This document shows positions 33,540 through 45,915 of a stretch of DNA of 64,000 nt, in pieces. The stretch lies in the NCBI RefSeq assembly GCF_027943255.1, contig NC_072893.1, positions 121,147,784-121,211,783 on the forward strand, read 5' to 3'. This DNA comes from Anastrepha obliqua. Lineage: Eukaryota; Arthropoda; Insecta; Diptera; Tephritidae. The position numbers and the translations under genes were made by a program. The notes beneath the pieces were generated by a model, which did not search any database, was not told the DNA's origin, and saw only the letters and a list, made by a program, of their open reading frames with translations. Numbering within the stretch: the first letter of the stretch is position 1; each line of letters opens with the position of its first letter.

Positions 33540-34930
33540 AATTATTTTATATGAAATTAGGAAATATGCTGTTGAAAGTATAAACATAATGACCAAAAAA
33601 GAATATATTTTTTAAATCTAAATAAAAAATAAACTTTTTTTGTAACAAACTAAACATTTTTTTACTAAAAAACAATATATATTTAATCAAAGATAATTTT
33701 TGTTTAAATTTCCCGAAAAAATAATTTTCTATTGAAATGAGTTTAAAAAACAAAATTGTTTTATTTATTAAAATTTAACAAAACAAACATTTTTTTACGA
33801 AAAAAATAATATATTTTTAATATCAGATTTACAATCTTCGAAATTTATTTCAAATTTTTTAGTTAAACCCAAATTTACCGAAAAAAATATTTTTTATGGA
33901 AATGAGTTTCTCAGAATCTTTCAATAAAATTTCTTGATTTAAAAATGAAAATTATCCATTCTTTGTGTACATCTTTTCATACTTTTATTCAATTATTTAA
34001 GGCAAATGAAACAATAATAAACTTTCTAATGTAAAACTCGCAACGTTCAGAATTTATTTAACTTTTTTTCATAAAATATAAAATTCCCGAACAAAAATTT
34101 TTTTTTAAATAAGTTTTCCAGATTTGTTCAGTAAAATATTTTTTATATACATTTTTTTATTTTAATTTATTCTTGCTTCGAATCAATTATTTCAGGCAAA
34201 TGAAAAACGAGTATATTTCAAGTACATTTGTTTAAAATTTATTTAGGTAGTCGTAAAAATTCCGAAAATTTTTGAATTTAATGTTTTTTATATAAAAACA
34301 TTTTTTTATATGATTTTCTTAATTTGAAAAAACATTTTTTAATATAAGACCTACAACGATCAACAGGTATTTTAAAACTTTTTAGTTAAACCTAAAATTC
34401 CCAATAAAATTAATTTTTAGTGAATTCAGTTTTTCAGATTTTTTCCATTCAAATTTTTAAAGTTTATTAAAAAAAATTTTGTTAAACGCAAAATTCCTAA
34501 AAAAAGCTATTTATTTAACGATCCTCACAGAATTTTTGCTTAAAATACTTTTTTAAATATTCTCTTATATTACCTAAAAAACGAATATATTTTTTATCAT
34601 AAAATTTGCAATGCTCAAACTTTATTTAGGAAATGTTTAGATGAGCATAAAAGCCCCCAAAAAGATATATATTTGTGAAAATGTATTTTTCAGATTTTTC
34701 ACTAAATTTTTTTAAGAAATTTGTCTTTTAACTTCTTTTACATTTCTTACCTTTTTTATGACCTATGGGAAAATAATATATTCTTTAATATAATAATTAC
34801 AAAGTTCAACATTTATTTATTTGTTTTTGTAAAATATATAATTCCCAAAGAAATTTTGTGGAATAAGTTTTTCAGATTTTTGCAATAAAATATTTTTATT
34901 TATTATTATTAATAATTTATATTATTACTA
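33540..34930. repeat. AT-rich array, ~100-210-bp degenerate units
   Basis: A word of the form ATTCCCGAAAAAA followed by a GAATGAGTTTTTCAGATTTTT-like segment recurs at about 33712, 33877, 34085, 34260, 34397, 34493, 34651 and 34842. The spacing is irregular and identity low, so the array is old. Confidence 0.6.
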
Positions 34931-36780
34931 TTAATAAATACAGAAAAATATTAAGCGAAATATTGAAAAATAGAAGAGTGAATATAAGAAGACAGTGATT
35001 CTCATATTTGACTCACATATTTTTATTTTTAAGTAAACATAATTTAAGATTCAAAACTTTTCTGCTTTTTGTAAAATTTTGAGTCAAACATTCCAACCTT
35101 CCTTATACTAAACTAGCAACTAACTCCTGCGCTATAAAAATTTTTCTTAGCAAAAAAATGTGTATGTCATTGTTGCAAATTTCTGCATAGTTCGCTAAAG
35201 TTTGCAAAATTGTCGTTCACTTAGTAAAAAGCTTTTAGTGGCAATTAAAATATGAAAGTTTTCCAAACAAAGACAAGAGTTTTCCCATCTTTATTTGTCT
35301 GCCTTTGCAGTTTATATCTGTTGAACTCTTTTGTAGCTCACTTACGCTAACCACTACTTACTGTCTTTGGAAAAAACACCGATAAGCAGAATGCAATAAA
35401 TCCTAAAATTGATACCAAAGACCTCATAAATCATAGCGTTGCCTAAGCATAAAAAAACAAACAATATTTGCTGCACTTTTACTGAAATGAAATTTTAGAA
35501 ATCATAAAAATGTAAGCATTAAAAATATAAACTTACAAAAGAAACAGCCAAAGAAGGCAAGAAAAAACGAAAACACAAAAAGATTCCTGAGTGAAAGAGA
35601 AGAGAAAATTCTGATAATCAAAAGCACAGCAACTAACAAAGGCAAATGACCATACTCGGACAGAGTAACACACATACACATGTGTGCATGTAGATGTCTT
35701 CATACACAAAAAAATAAAATAAATAAATGCATACATAAGTACCAACATTCACCTGAAAGGAATTTCAAATAAAAAAGTGGAGAAAATTTTTTGAAAGACC
35801 AAAAATGTGGTTTGAAAGTGCAGTTGAAAAGTTGAAAGTGAAGGCAGTCTTACACTTCCACCAGCTTATTTACAACAAGTGTGCATTTGGATGTGTTTCT
35901 GTTCCACTCACATATGTTTACATATGCACGTACGTATGTATGTACTATATGCATGCATTTGTATATCATTGTTGGCCACTCTGTGTTGTATATCACTGGC
36001 GGCACTGCTGCATGCACTCGCCTCGATGACCTTAATTTGTTGATGTTGACGAAGCGATGAGCTGATGAGGCTGATAATGCGCTGCCCATACTTCAGCGCA
36101 TGCCTGATTGTTGCTGCCTTTAGCTTTGGCTTACTTTAGTTAGTTGAAAAGCCATGACTTGTAATTTTGGTTATTTGGTGAAAATGGGTAATTTTGGGGC
36201 ACTTTGGAGTGACAGCGAGAGAGCGAAGTAAAGAGGGCGTGGGTATATAGAGTGCAGAGTGGTTGAAAATATCTATATCTCTGTGCTTGAGAAAATAAAT
36301 TAGTTGTATTGTTTGTGAAAAGCAGATAAATGCAACTTTGTTAGTAATAGAAAAAAAAACTAGAAAATAATTTTTATTGGGATTGATAGGTGAGGAGTGA
36401 AATGTTAAGTAAAATCGATAGAGATGAAATTAGTTTTATCACGCTAATGAACTGAACATTATTTTATTATATTTGCGTATGATTGATTGGGCGCTAAAAT
36501 AAATTTTGATTCTGTATTTCCATACCCAAGAAACATCCCCATACAAATGTTTTGCCTATAAAAATAGGAAACATAAAACGTAGATTCATTCTACTTTCTC
36601 ATTGATTTTTTCGAAATTTTTTGCAGTCTTCGAGCAGCTAATAGCGTAAAGTCGAAATAAATATTTCCGCTACACAAAATATTTTTTTTTTATTTAGTTA
36701 AAAAGTTCATCTATGTTGATTATTTAACTTGAAAATGATTATAGTTTGACTGTTGCTAATATTTATTAAGTCTGTTGGTT
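34931..36780. other. Unique sequence, no gene seen
   Basis: Turns less AT-rich between about 35550 and 36260, with microsatellite-like CATACATA and TATGTATGTA. No paired splice sites or family-like frames. Confidence 0.4.
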
Positions 36781-36795
36781 GGCTTTGAAAGCTCA

Positions 36796-37029
36796 TTAGT
36801 CCTTAACCTCTCTTAACCTTCTTAACCTTTCACCAAACATTATTTTAACCCTTTGTCTTATGAATCGAGCGACGATTGTGTGTGTCACTTTCGATGGAAG
36901 TTTTTCTCTTGTGCAAAAACAATCTCGTATTTGATACGAATTTCTCACTTTGGGCCAGATAAAGTCATCATGTTTCAGATACGAGACTCTCATTTTACAT
37001 AGGCATGGAAGAAGGATCACATCTCCCAC
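36796..37029 (-). CDS. Possible LINE ORF1 or host fragment, 77 codons
   Basis: A minus-strand frame of 77 codons whose second half, KVRNSYQIRDCFCTREKLP and then TIVARFIRQRVKIMFGERLRRLREVK, is basic. Its wording resembles the RNA-binding ORF1 proteins of LINEs, where a phrase of the type PIIVRF.....R precedes a KK/RRL helix. The first half (VILLPCLCKMRVSYLKHD) shows nothing. Start and stop lie in AT-rich surroundings and no other LINE segment is adjacent. It may be an orphan ORF1 remnant; a chance frame is nearly as likely. Confidence 0.25.
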   Translation of the reverse strand: MGDVILLPCLCKMRVSYLKHDDFIWPKVRNSYQIRDCFCTREKLPSKVTHTIVARFIRQRVKIMFGERLRRLREVKD

Positions 37030-38127
37030 ACGTTGTTTTAAGGCAAAGATTTAAGTACTTAAAAAATTGGTCAGCAATAACTGATAGTACCTAAGGCTTC
37101 CGTAATAAATTTGATCAAAAAATCACCACTTTCGTTTTCGAAGACTTCTGCTATAAAATTAAACAAAAGTAGAATACTTTTTATCGTCAACCTTCTTCAT
37201 CTAGAATAGTTTTTAACTGCAATTTTCTTTTTTAATTTCTTCATTAAAATAAAGCAAACAGCGGCTAAAATCCTTTGCCTTCAATGAGATTTTGACACTC
37301 CATTTGCAGTTACTCAGTTCCACAACTGCATCTTCCATATTTGAAGCTCTCACCAATATCAGGCCCCTTTACCTCTACAGCACAAGCAGCTCACTTTGTG
37401 TGAAATTAATCTGCAATAATTCACAATAACAGTAAAAAAGCATAAACGTTTCACTGAGCATTTCATAAACAAAAACCATAACTGAAAAAGCAACACTGCT
37501 AAGACGGCCATGCTCACATAGCCACACTCACAAGCCATGCAATTTAGCTTTTTTAGCTTTTTTGCTTTTTTATACAAATTTATTTTATTGTTTTTATTTT
37601 CATAATTGCTTTCCTCTTCTGCGCTCATTTAATTACTGTTTTCGTTGCTGTAATACACACACTCATGCACATTCATTTGTATGTAGTCACCATACATTTT
37701 TTTTTTTTTTTCGTTTTCTAAATTTGGTTTTGGGCAATTTTGCCATTGAACTTCGGTCGTTTGCAGCGAAAGTGTTTGCCAAATTGGTTGGCAATGATTT
37801 TGCGAAATTCAATGCTTTTTTACTGCGTTTGTTTTTATTTTTGAGCGGATAACGCTGCTTTACGAGTATTTTTTACTTTGCTTTGATGATTGGCGATTTT
37901 CTTGCTATTAATTTTACTTTTAATTTAGGCGGACTTAGACGGATTACTTATTTTAATTTCATAATAATTTCTTCAATTATCGGAAGCAAATTTAATTATT
38001 TTTTGCATATAAGGCTGAAATAGTAAAGGCTAGAAAGCAATTAACTATGTTGTGTGAATATAAATTTTAAAGGAAAATAAGAATACAGACTCCGCTGTAA
38101 CAAATTCCGTAGCAAAGACTTCTTAAA
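37030..38127. other. Unique spacer, no gene seen
   Basis: Mixed composition with T-runs. Open frames at 37.4-37.8 kb on both strands overlap each other and lack any recognisable motif. Confidence 0.4.
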
Positions 38128-38227
38128 AGGTGGGGCAAAATTAATCACCCTATCTGTGGATTTATATTTATATTCATTTTACAAATGGCATCGCATGGCA
38201 ATCGTATTTGATACTTGCGAACTAGAC
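38128..38227 (+). repeat. Short dispersed repeat, copy 3
   Basis: AAGGTGGGGCAAAATTAATC, then ACCCTATCTG, ACAAATGGCATCG and TTGCGAACTAGACG. Confidence 0.65.
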
Positions 38228-38342
38228 GTAAACATATATTTCCAAAATAAATTTTGAAAAAAATTTTAAAATATAATAAATTAAATATAATAAAAAAAAA
38301 TGTATTTTAAATTTAATCTATAACGTAGAGCGTAATTTTGTT

Positions 38343-38612
38343 CAACGACCACCCTAGCCAAATGGGATGTTGGGTTCGGAACTCGGAGAGTACGTAGGTT
38401 TGAATCTCCATGAAAAATGTGAAAATGAAGAAAATGTTTTTCTAATAGCCGTCGCCCCTCGACAGGCCATTAAAAAGCTCCTCATAAAAAATATCTGCCG
38501 CTCGAAATCGGCTTGAAACTGAGGGACTTGCATTTGTGGAACAACAACAAATACGAGAAGAGCTCGCGCAAACATCCAAAAAGGGTGTAAACGCCAATTA
38601 TATATAATATAA
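38343..38612 (+). mobile_element. tRNA-derived SINE, diverged full-length copy
   Basis: The head is altered (CTAGCCAAATGGG as A box, GGTTTGAATCTCC as B box). Body landmarks are GTCGCCCCTCGACAGGC, AAAAGCTCCTCATAAAAAATA, GGCTTGAAACTGAGGGAC and GGGTGTAAACGCCAATTATA. About 50 bases are missing in the CACTCGGAGG section. It lies 115 bp downstream of the short dispersed repeat. Confidence 0.8.
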
Positions 38613-38619
38613 ACATATA

Positions 38620-40130
38620 TGTATATAATATTGTTCGATAAATAAAATTTAGAAATTTTTTCAAACAACACAATTTTTAAATTTATCAAAAAAGTTAAAT
38701 TTTTAAATTTTTTTAAAAAAATACCATTATTAAATTTTTTAAATTGAACAAAATATATAAATTTATGCATTATGCAAATACAAAATTTTCAAAAAAATAA
38801 AAAAAATGTTTTCCAAGAATACATTTTTAATTAAATTTATAAAACAAACATTTTTAATTGAATTGAAAATATAACAACAACTTATACATAAAATTTTCAT
38901 CGAACTTTAAAAAATAAAATTTTTTTCTAAAATAAATTTATAATACATATATAATACAATTTTTTTGATAAATAAAATTTAGAAAAGTTTAAAAATTCTT
39001 TAAATTGAACAATATATAAAATGTTCATTAAATTTAAACAAATGAAATTTTTTTCTAAAATGATTTTTTAAATTAAATTGTAATGTACATAGTGTAATTT
39101 TTTTCGATTAATAAAATTTTGAAACTTTTTTCAAAAAATAAAATTTTTTAATATTTAAAATTGGACAAAAAATATAATTCTAAAAAATTAAATACAAAAT
39201 TTTGCATAATGAAGTTGTTTTCCAATTTTTGGTCAAAATTATATTAATTTAATTTTGAAATTAAATTTTTAAATTTTTTCAATCGAGCAAAATATGATAC
39301 ATATGTATATAAATCTAATAAGTTAAATATAATTTTTTCATCAAGTTTTAATTAATGATTTTTTTTTTTTGCAAAAACGTATGTTAAATTATATTTTTAA
39401 TGTAAAATATAACTTTTTTCGATAAATAAACTTTTAAAATTTTTTTCAAAATACTTAATTTTTCAATAAATTGAACAAAAATTAATCAAATATAAAAGCT
39501 TTATTATATTTAAACAAAATATTTTTTTTTTTTTGAAAAACTCATTTTTAATTAAATTTATAATGTAAGATAATTTTTTCGATAAATAAAATTCTAAATT
39601 TTTTTCACAAAATTTAATTCTTAAATTTTGATGCTTTATTAAATTAAACAAAAAAAGTTTGCGAAAATGCATTTTTAATTAAATTTTAACTGTAACATGT
39701 AATATAATTATATGATATATAAAATAAATTTTTTTTTCAATTATAATTTTTAATAAATTCAAAACAAATGTGAATCTAATTAGTTAAATGTAAAATGTTC
39801 ATTAAATTAAACAAAAAAAAAATGTTTTCCTAAAATACTATATTATTTTAATCAATTTTTTTTTTTTTTTTGATAAATAAAATTTTCAAATTTTTTTCAA
39901 AAAAAATACACCTTTCAATTTTTTTCAAAAAAACAAATTTTCAATTTTTTTTTGAAAAAATTAAATTTTCAAATTTTTTAAATTCAAAATCTTCATAAAA
40001 TAAAAAAAAGTTAGTTTTGTTCCGAAAATATATTTTTTATTAAAATTTTTTTCTAAAGTTTGTTCTTTCGATAAATAAAAGTTTTAATTTTTATCGAAAA
40101 ATAAAATTTTTAAATGGTACAAAAAATATT
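38620..40130. repeat. AT-rich array built on GATAAATAAAATTT
   Basis: TTTTTTCGATAAATAAAATTT recurs at about 38631, 38959, 39105, 39417, 39567, 39870 and 40066, mixed with AATTAAACAAAAAA and TTTTCTAAAAT words. No coding. Probably an old, drifting tandem repeat. Confidence 0.65.
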
Positions 40131-42139
40131 CAAATGCAACAAAACTTAACCTGAAATAGTATAGGAAAAATATGCTACATCTTACATTCACTTATTTTCT
40201 GTATTATTTTATCATAACTTTTTTTTCATTTTTTTTAATATTTTTTTAATTCTTTTTCCATCGTCCCCACAAATGCACATTCCGTAGTAGCACTTAAATC
40301 ACATAAATCGCTTTTGAAAACCACTTCACTCAAGCGGCTGCTTAAGTATCATATCTCAGCTCATCTGAATCTGGAGCAACACTTTGAAGTGTTGTTGATG
40401 ATGCTTGGGAACTGAAACTATGTATGCATAAGCGCATATAAGTAAACATACATGCATATACATACATATAAGTACTTAGAGTGCTTCATTTCCTGACGAA
40501 TATTTTAATTTTTATCATTTTTATTTTTCGCATTCAGTTTTTTACGAATTTCTTAATTATTTGTAACAGAACAGACCGACCGCGAAATTTGCCACACTTT
40601 TTCATTGCCACTTTTCTCTTGTTTTCTCTTGTACGAAATTATTTACACTTTAAGATGATTTACTTTTTTCATTATCTTCAACCAGTCAATGCTTCCCGCC
40701 TGGGCTGTTTCCGCTGTTGATGCTTTTCAGTTTACGCTTTGTGTGTGCGTGTGTGCGCAATTTATACTTTCACACTTGTTATGGTCTCTTCCGTTGTTGG
40801 GAAGTTTTTTTAATTTTTAATTTGCGTTTTTCTACATTTATCTGCTTGTCAAATTCTGGCGTGCGCAGAATTTTTTAGAGTAAATTGGTTGTAAATTGTT
40901 TTTTTTTTGTTCTTTTTGAAGAACTTTTGTTTTGCTAGTTTTTTTGGATCTTTTTGAAAGATTTGGCTTTTTTGAGAATTCTTTTTTCAATATTTTTTTT
41001 TGTTTTTATTTTTTTATGCCTTGTGTTTACGTGCTTTTATGAGCTTCTAGAGCAATCATCAAAATATTTTCGTTAGCATAAAGAGTGGAATGCTTTGTTG
41101 TAGAATAAACAAAATTCTACACTTAGCTTTGATAGAAATATTTTTTGTAATTTGCTTTCACATAGTTCCACACTAATGTTTATGGCACCACAATTCTTTT
41201 CTGATTCTATTTATGAACTCCAACTTCATGCCGTGTATTCACTTGCCTCACGCCTTACTGCTTTTATTCACTAACACACGTACATACCCCTCCCTCCTCC
41301 TCTCAATGCCCTTTAGCACTACTCAACACTTGTCTCATTCACGCAGCTTAGCAATAAATTTATATTTCTATGTCAATCAGTATTGTTGTTCTATTAGTTA
41401 AATCCGCTTAGCCGCATTTATTACACTATGGAAGAATCCGATTACGCGCCAACTTCATAAAACATGGTATTTTTGTTTGTTTTTTTTTTTTGCCGCCGCT
41501 GTTTTCATTTCCATTTCTATTGAGTGCTGTGAAATTTTTTTTTTTCTGAAATGTTTCTAAAAGCACAAAAATCCGCATGAAATCAATTTTTGATGCTCGA
41601 AATACATATCACACTTTACCGTTAATTTGCTCTGTCCCCTCACCATCGTGCCTTACCATTCAATCATTGTTTGCTTGGCCATTATTGTGGTTGGTTTGTC
41701 TTTGTGGTGGCGCGTATTGATGGCATTGGAGCAGGGCAGTTGGCTAGTGAGCGACTGCGGCGGTAGCAGCAGCAACAGCAACAACACATTTGTGATGCGT
41801 CAAAATGTGTCAGCAATTGTTGGTTTATTTGCCAATGCTACCTGTCAGTAAGTCGTCTTCTTCAGTCAACCTTCTAACCCACTTTTTTCTATCAATTTTA
41901 TTTAATTTTCCCATATTCGTGCGCCATTATTTGGCGCTTTTTATATTCATTCTAATTTGCACGGTGATTTTCTCGAAGCATTTTTTTTCGACTGTAGCCT
42001 GAAATTATTGTTGTCATTTAACAAATTCACGCTTTTTTTTTTGTTTTGTGGCGTCATTTCATTTAATTATACCTATAGCTTTAGGTGAGAGTTGTGACTT
42101 GATCACAGTTTTCTAAATATTTAACTTTATTTATAGTTC
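40131..42139. other. Unique sequence, no gene seen
   Basis: Moderately AT-rich. A short GGCGGTAGCAGCAGC-type run lies near 41758-41784. Open frames here are shorter than 80 codons and unlike known families. Confidence 0.4.
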
Positions 42140-42860
42140 GTGTTGAGGTGTAAAAGAAATGGTCTTACCAATCACATGAAATTTTTTCATTCATTTGTCA
42201 GACAAGAGAAATTGTCTGAAGTGCCACCCAAGTCGAAAATTTTCTGGGCAGCTATTTGAGTTACTGCCTCTGCAGATCTTTTTTTAAATTTGCTCAAGAA
42301 AGTCGACGTACAAAATAGGGTCGCCAGAGCCCGAACTACTTTCTAAGGATTCCAGATGCTATGTGTTTCAGCGCTTTAGCCTGCTGAGATAGCATATGTT
42401 TTAAGACTTTTTAAAACTTTTAGCACATTCTGGCGTTCATTCTTCCATATTTATATGGAGGCACCACAATATCACCAATGTAGTGTAGCCATTTTCTTCC
42501 TATTGCAGGGCATTTACAAGGACTTTTCAGTGTCCATTTCACAGAATGGGCAGATGATGCCCTCGGGGTGCCGATTTTGTTTAAGTGGTACCGCAGGTTA
42601 CAGGCTGTAAAATAAGCAGTTACTATAAAAGTCTTAAGTCTACTCCGAATGCTGAGTGAAAGTATGATAGCTTATCAGAAATTCCTCTCTCGGGTGTTAG
42701 GAATTTCTTCTCCTCCCACCTGCTGAGAAATTCGTTAATGTGGCTTTCTTTTTTAAGCCTGCAAAAGGGCTTGTGACCAATTAGAGGCATGGTAGCCTCT
42801 TTGTCGAATCTTATAACTGAATAAAGCACTGAAATTCAAAGCACTAGGAATGCTTGAAAT
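42140..42860 (-). mobile_element. RNase H class LINE, decayed 3' region
   Basis: The minus strand carries recognisable pieces from the end of RNase H to the C-terminal finger region in the right order, with stops between. It has no clear 3' tail. Confidence 0.5.
42400..42850 (-). pseudogene. LINE RNase H end and C-terminus
   Basis: The minus strand reads KEATMPLIGHKPFCRLKKESHINEFLSRWEEKK near 42700-42790. It matches the link after RNase H in I-type ORF2 (AR.GS..PLIGPEPFCG......IN...RWE..). Further on come YHLNKIG in one frame, and CPALGRKWLHYIGDIVVPP-like residues, partly frameshifted, corresponding to TGH..L..HL.KIG and CPAL...R..YLG. The order and spacing fit one decayed element. Many stops; no function. 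Confidence 0.5.
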
Positions 42861-43480
42861 GGAGTTGTAACCTCCAACACGCAATAGTTTGTTAAAGCTT
42901 TTGCAAGGCTTCTCCAAGAGTTGGCTGCATTCCCGTTTTGTACTTTTTAAAGAATAAAAAAATGTGTCACACTTGTGCCTTTACTTTTCTTATATCAGTT
43001 ATATGATTTCTGGTATTAGAAAATAATAGTTCTTAGTGTAGGAGTTTTTTGGATATACAAGTAGGATTTTGTGCTGCTTTGTCAAACAAATTATCGCATG
43101 TGATAGCTTTTGTTGATTTAGCTAAGACTACCTTTCACACTGGCTATATGGGCTCCAGGTTTGGAGCTAAAGTGCTTTATAAAAGTTTTAAAGGAAAAAA
43201 ATGCTTTATAGAAGTTTAGAGCCCATCCAACACTTTCCATGTGGAGAGCAATATTGAAATATTCCAGTCAATTTGAGAACTGCAATTCAGATTTCTGGGA
43301 AATCATTCTTTTTGTAGCATCTGGGTAGTTTAGCCACAGTTTGTCTCGCTGAAAGGGCTACCAATTCACCAAAGGCATTAAAGTCATCTGTGGGAATTCT
43401 GTACATGAGAATAGACTGCTATGGCCGCCAAGTGAGCTTATGTAGAGAGCAGTTCATCTAACCTAACCTAATCTCGTTTT
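42861..43480. other. Unclassified, possibly LINE 3' UTR-like
   Basis: Mixed composition ending GTTCATCTAACCTAACCTAATC at about 43450-43475, a short repeat tail like those of some RNase H class LINEs on the + strand. No coding motif supports this. Confidence 0.3.
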
Positions 43481-44496
43481 GTTTTTTTTGCTATATATTT
43501 TCCTAATTCCATGCCCCCCTATCACTTTGGCGCCTACTTCTGACCTAGCAGAAGGCACTTTATGCTCGGCTGTAATAAGTAGCAGACTCTTTAAGGTTTT
43601 AGAACAAAATTTATTTTCATAGATGCTTTGCCAACGCAATTGCGCTGAGCTCCACTAACCTAAATTGCAGTCAACACTTTACTACGAGTACTTAGTGCAG
43701 CAAATAGCATGCGGTGAGCAAATTAGGCCATCAGCATGCAATCGTGCCTACACGCATACATATTTACACCCACAACATGCGAAAGAATGCAATTTGCAAA
43801 TGTTGCAAGCACTTTGAAACATGTTGCAGAGCATATTTATTGCAAAATATTTACAAGAGCAATGCCAGCTTTGAAAGCGCTACGTCTCTAGACTACAGTG
43901 AGGCAAAAGAGAGTTCCAGCGAATGCGCGCACGCTTGACAGTCACGTCAATCACGGCGCCATTATTTGCATACAAAATACCAAAAACAGACATAAATTTA
44001 GATCTGCGTACATATATAAATTGCAATAGAAACCGCAAATAGCATTCTTTAGCAAAAAAGCGATTAAAATAATTCGATTCGTTTTTTTCCACTTCTTTCT
44101 TTCGTTTCTTCTTCAATAATAAATTAGTTTTACCGAAAGGTGAGTAAACAACAAAAAGTAAGCAGCAAAGAAAAAAAATAAAAATAAAAATAAATATTGT
44201 CAATGAAAGTTGACAAGCGGCATTCAACCGCTACGGATCAGCAGTAATCGGTAGTCAGCAACCGTTGCTTTTATACACAGGCGAGAAAGTGTTCTCATTT
44301 CACCAGCCAGCCAACGAGACTAGTTTCTATAATTTTCTGTAAAAATGGTGATTATAAGATATATTTTTCCTCCTTCACATGCCTGCTAGTAAGTGAAATG
44401 TCAATTACAGCTCTGGCATATTTTATGCGGCAATTAAATGTGTTTAAGAAAATTTCATTTAATTGAAAAATTGACAAAAAGTATTAAACAAACGCA
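43481..44496. other. Unique sequence with weak promoter-like pair
   Basis: A TTTTATAC at 44269-44276 lies 25-28 bases before a TCATTT initiator-like word (44295-44300), about 200 bases upstream of a short ORF at 44497. Spacing is slightly short for an insect TATA box. No other features. Confidence 0.25.
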
Positions 44497-44694
44497 ATGG
44501 CAGTCAACCTGAAGAGTATCAATTGTACACTCTTCTGCTGGCTTATTGCTGCTGCTTATTTTATTTTTGTATTTTCTGTGTACGTACGAGTATTAGTTAG
44601 TTTCCAGGTCAAATTTCGTCTCACTTTTGTGCGCATGCGTCATTGTCTTTTCGTACTTACTGGGTGTTTCATGCAGCCTAAGAAAATAAAGTAA
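44497..44694 (+). CDS. Short ORF with signal-peptide-like start
   Basis: Sixty-five codons starting AACGCAATGG, an acceptable insect start context. The product begins MAVNLKSINCTLFCWLIAAA, a positively charged start plus a long hydrophobic stretch to about residue 34, the layout of a signal peptide or membrane anchor. It ends in a basic, cysteine-containing tail (RMRHC, FMQPKKIK). A GTACGT donor-like word at 44580 could instead end the first coding exon after residue 27. A weak TATA/initiator pair lies about 200 bases upstream. I do not recognise the product. A chance frame in TTT-rich DNA is possible. Confidence 0.25.
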   Translation: MAVNLKSINCTLFCWLIAAAYFIFVFSVYVRVLVSFQVKFRLTFVRMRHCLFVLTGCFMQPKKIK

Positions 44695-45229
44695 AGGAAA
44701 ATACACAAAAAGCATTATTCTTTAACAAATTTAGTGAGTTGAGAAGTGAAAAGGAGAAAAACCTAACAAAAAAGCAAGCGAAAACTTAAGCACACGAAAT
44801 TACATTTGTAATGAATGATAGCTGAGTAATTTGAGTACGTATTTATGTATGCATTACTTATTTTAATTAGCTTGTAAAGTGTGTTTTTGGGCTATGAGAA
44901 AGTGATTTGAATGCGAGGTGCAAGATTTCGGGTGAGATTTGGTGCCAATTGCTGATAGTTGTTCTCGTAGAGGTGCAAATACTAGAGGGGATGCCTCGCT
45001 TGAAGAGAAATAAAATGAAAGAAAAATTTCCAAAATTACTAAGATAAGTCATATTTAACAAAAAAATTCAAAATGCAAAAAAGAAAATTTAAAACATCTG
45101 ATTAACTGATGCAAAAAATAGAAAATTTAATTTCTAATTAAAAAAATGAACTAAAAAAAATTAAATTTAAATAAAATTTAGATAAGGTATTAAATATATT
45201 TTGAAGCTTGTATTACTATTTGCAAACAA
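44695..45229. other. Spacer, no gene seen
   Basis: AT-rich with a less AT-rich patch at 44880-45010. Nothing recognised. Confidence 0.4.
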
Positions 45230-45378
45230 TACAAGGTGGCGCGAAATTAATCACCCTATCGGAAGACATATCATTTTTTGCGAACTAGACAGCTGACGCA
45301 CTCGCCTCCAATAGGAGCTAAAGTAGAAAAAAATAAGACAGTTGCCGTGTACAAACAGACAAGCACTCAAAATAATTT
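45230..45378 (+). repeat. Short dispersed repeat, copy 4
   Basis: ACAAGGTGGCGCGAAATTAA, then CACCCTATCGGAAGA, GCGAACTAGACAGCTGACGC, and GTACAAACAGACAAGC near the end. It carries a central deletion (no GCAAATGGC...CATATTTGAC) and an inserted stretch relative to the 15.7-kb copy. Confidence 0.7.
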
Positions 45379-45876
45379 TTGTTTTTATTTAGTAGAAAGG
45401 TTATTCAAAATATATTAAATTGGTTGATTAATTGGGAGCGCACAATTTTCTTGTAGTTTCTATTTAAGAAATTTGTATCAAAGAAAATCTTTAAATAATA
45501 AATAAAAACTTCTTAAAAAATTTTAGGTGAAAATTAAAATTATATTTAAAAAATTAAATAAAATCAGATAAATAAATAAAATAAATTTTCAATAAAAAAA
45601 ATCAAATGATGTAAATTAAAGACGTCGCCTCGCCTTGAAATAGTCTGTTTTGGGTGTTTTTTAAAGGCGTGTAAAATGAAAACGAAAAAAGATTTTTTAC
45701 CAAAAATTTTTTTTGGTCATACAGGGTTTGTTTAAAAAGTTGTCATCATTCAAAAAATGGACTTCCAAAAACAGGCATGTCGCTGGCAACACGGATTCCG
45801 GGACTCACAGATGTCTGAAAATCAAAAAGAAAAAAGGTTCTTGTTCAGTATGAATGTCGTTATCGTGTGAACTACG

Positions 45877-45909
<33 letters not shown>

Positions 45910-45915
45910 TAAAAT

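Noticed and set aside
43450..43475. CTAACCTAACCTAATC resembling an insect telomere repeat
   Set aside because: Only two and a half units, and Diptera lack TTAGG telomeres. More likely a LINE 3' tail.
45882..45909. 28-A run as a retrogene poly(A) tail
   Set aside because: It lies inside the mariner between the stop codon and terminus; no processed transcript ends there.
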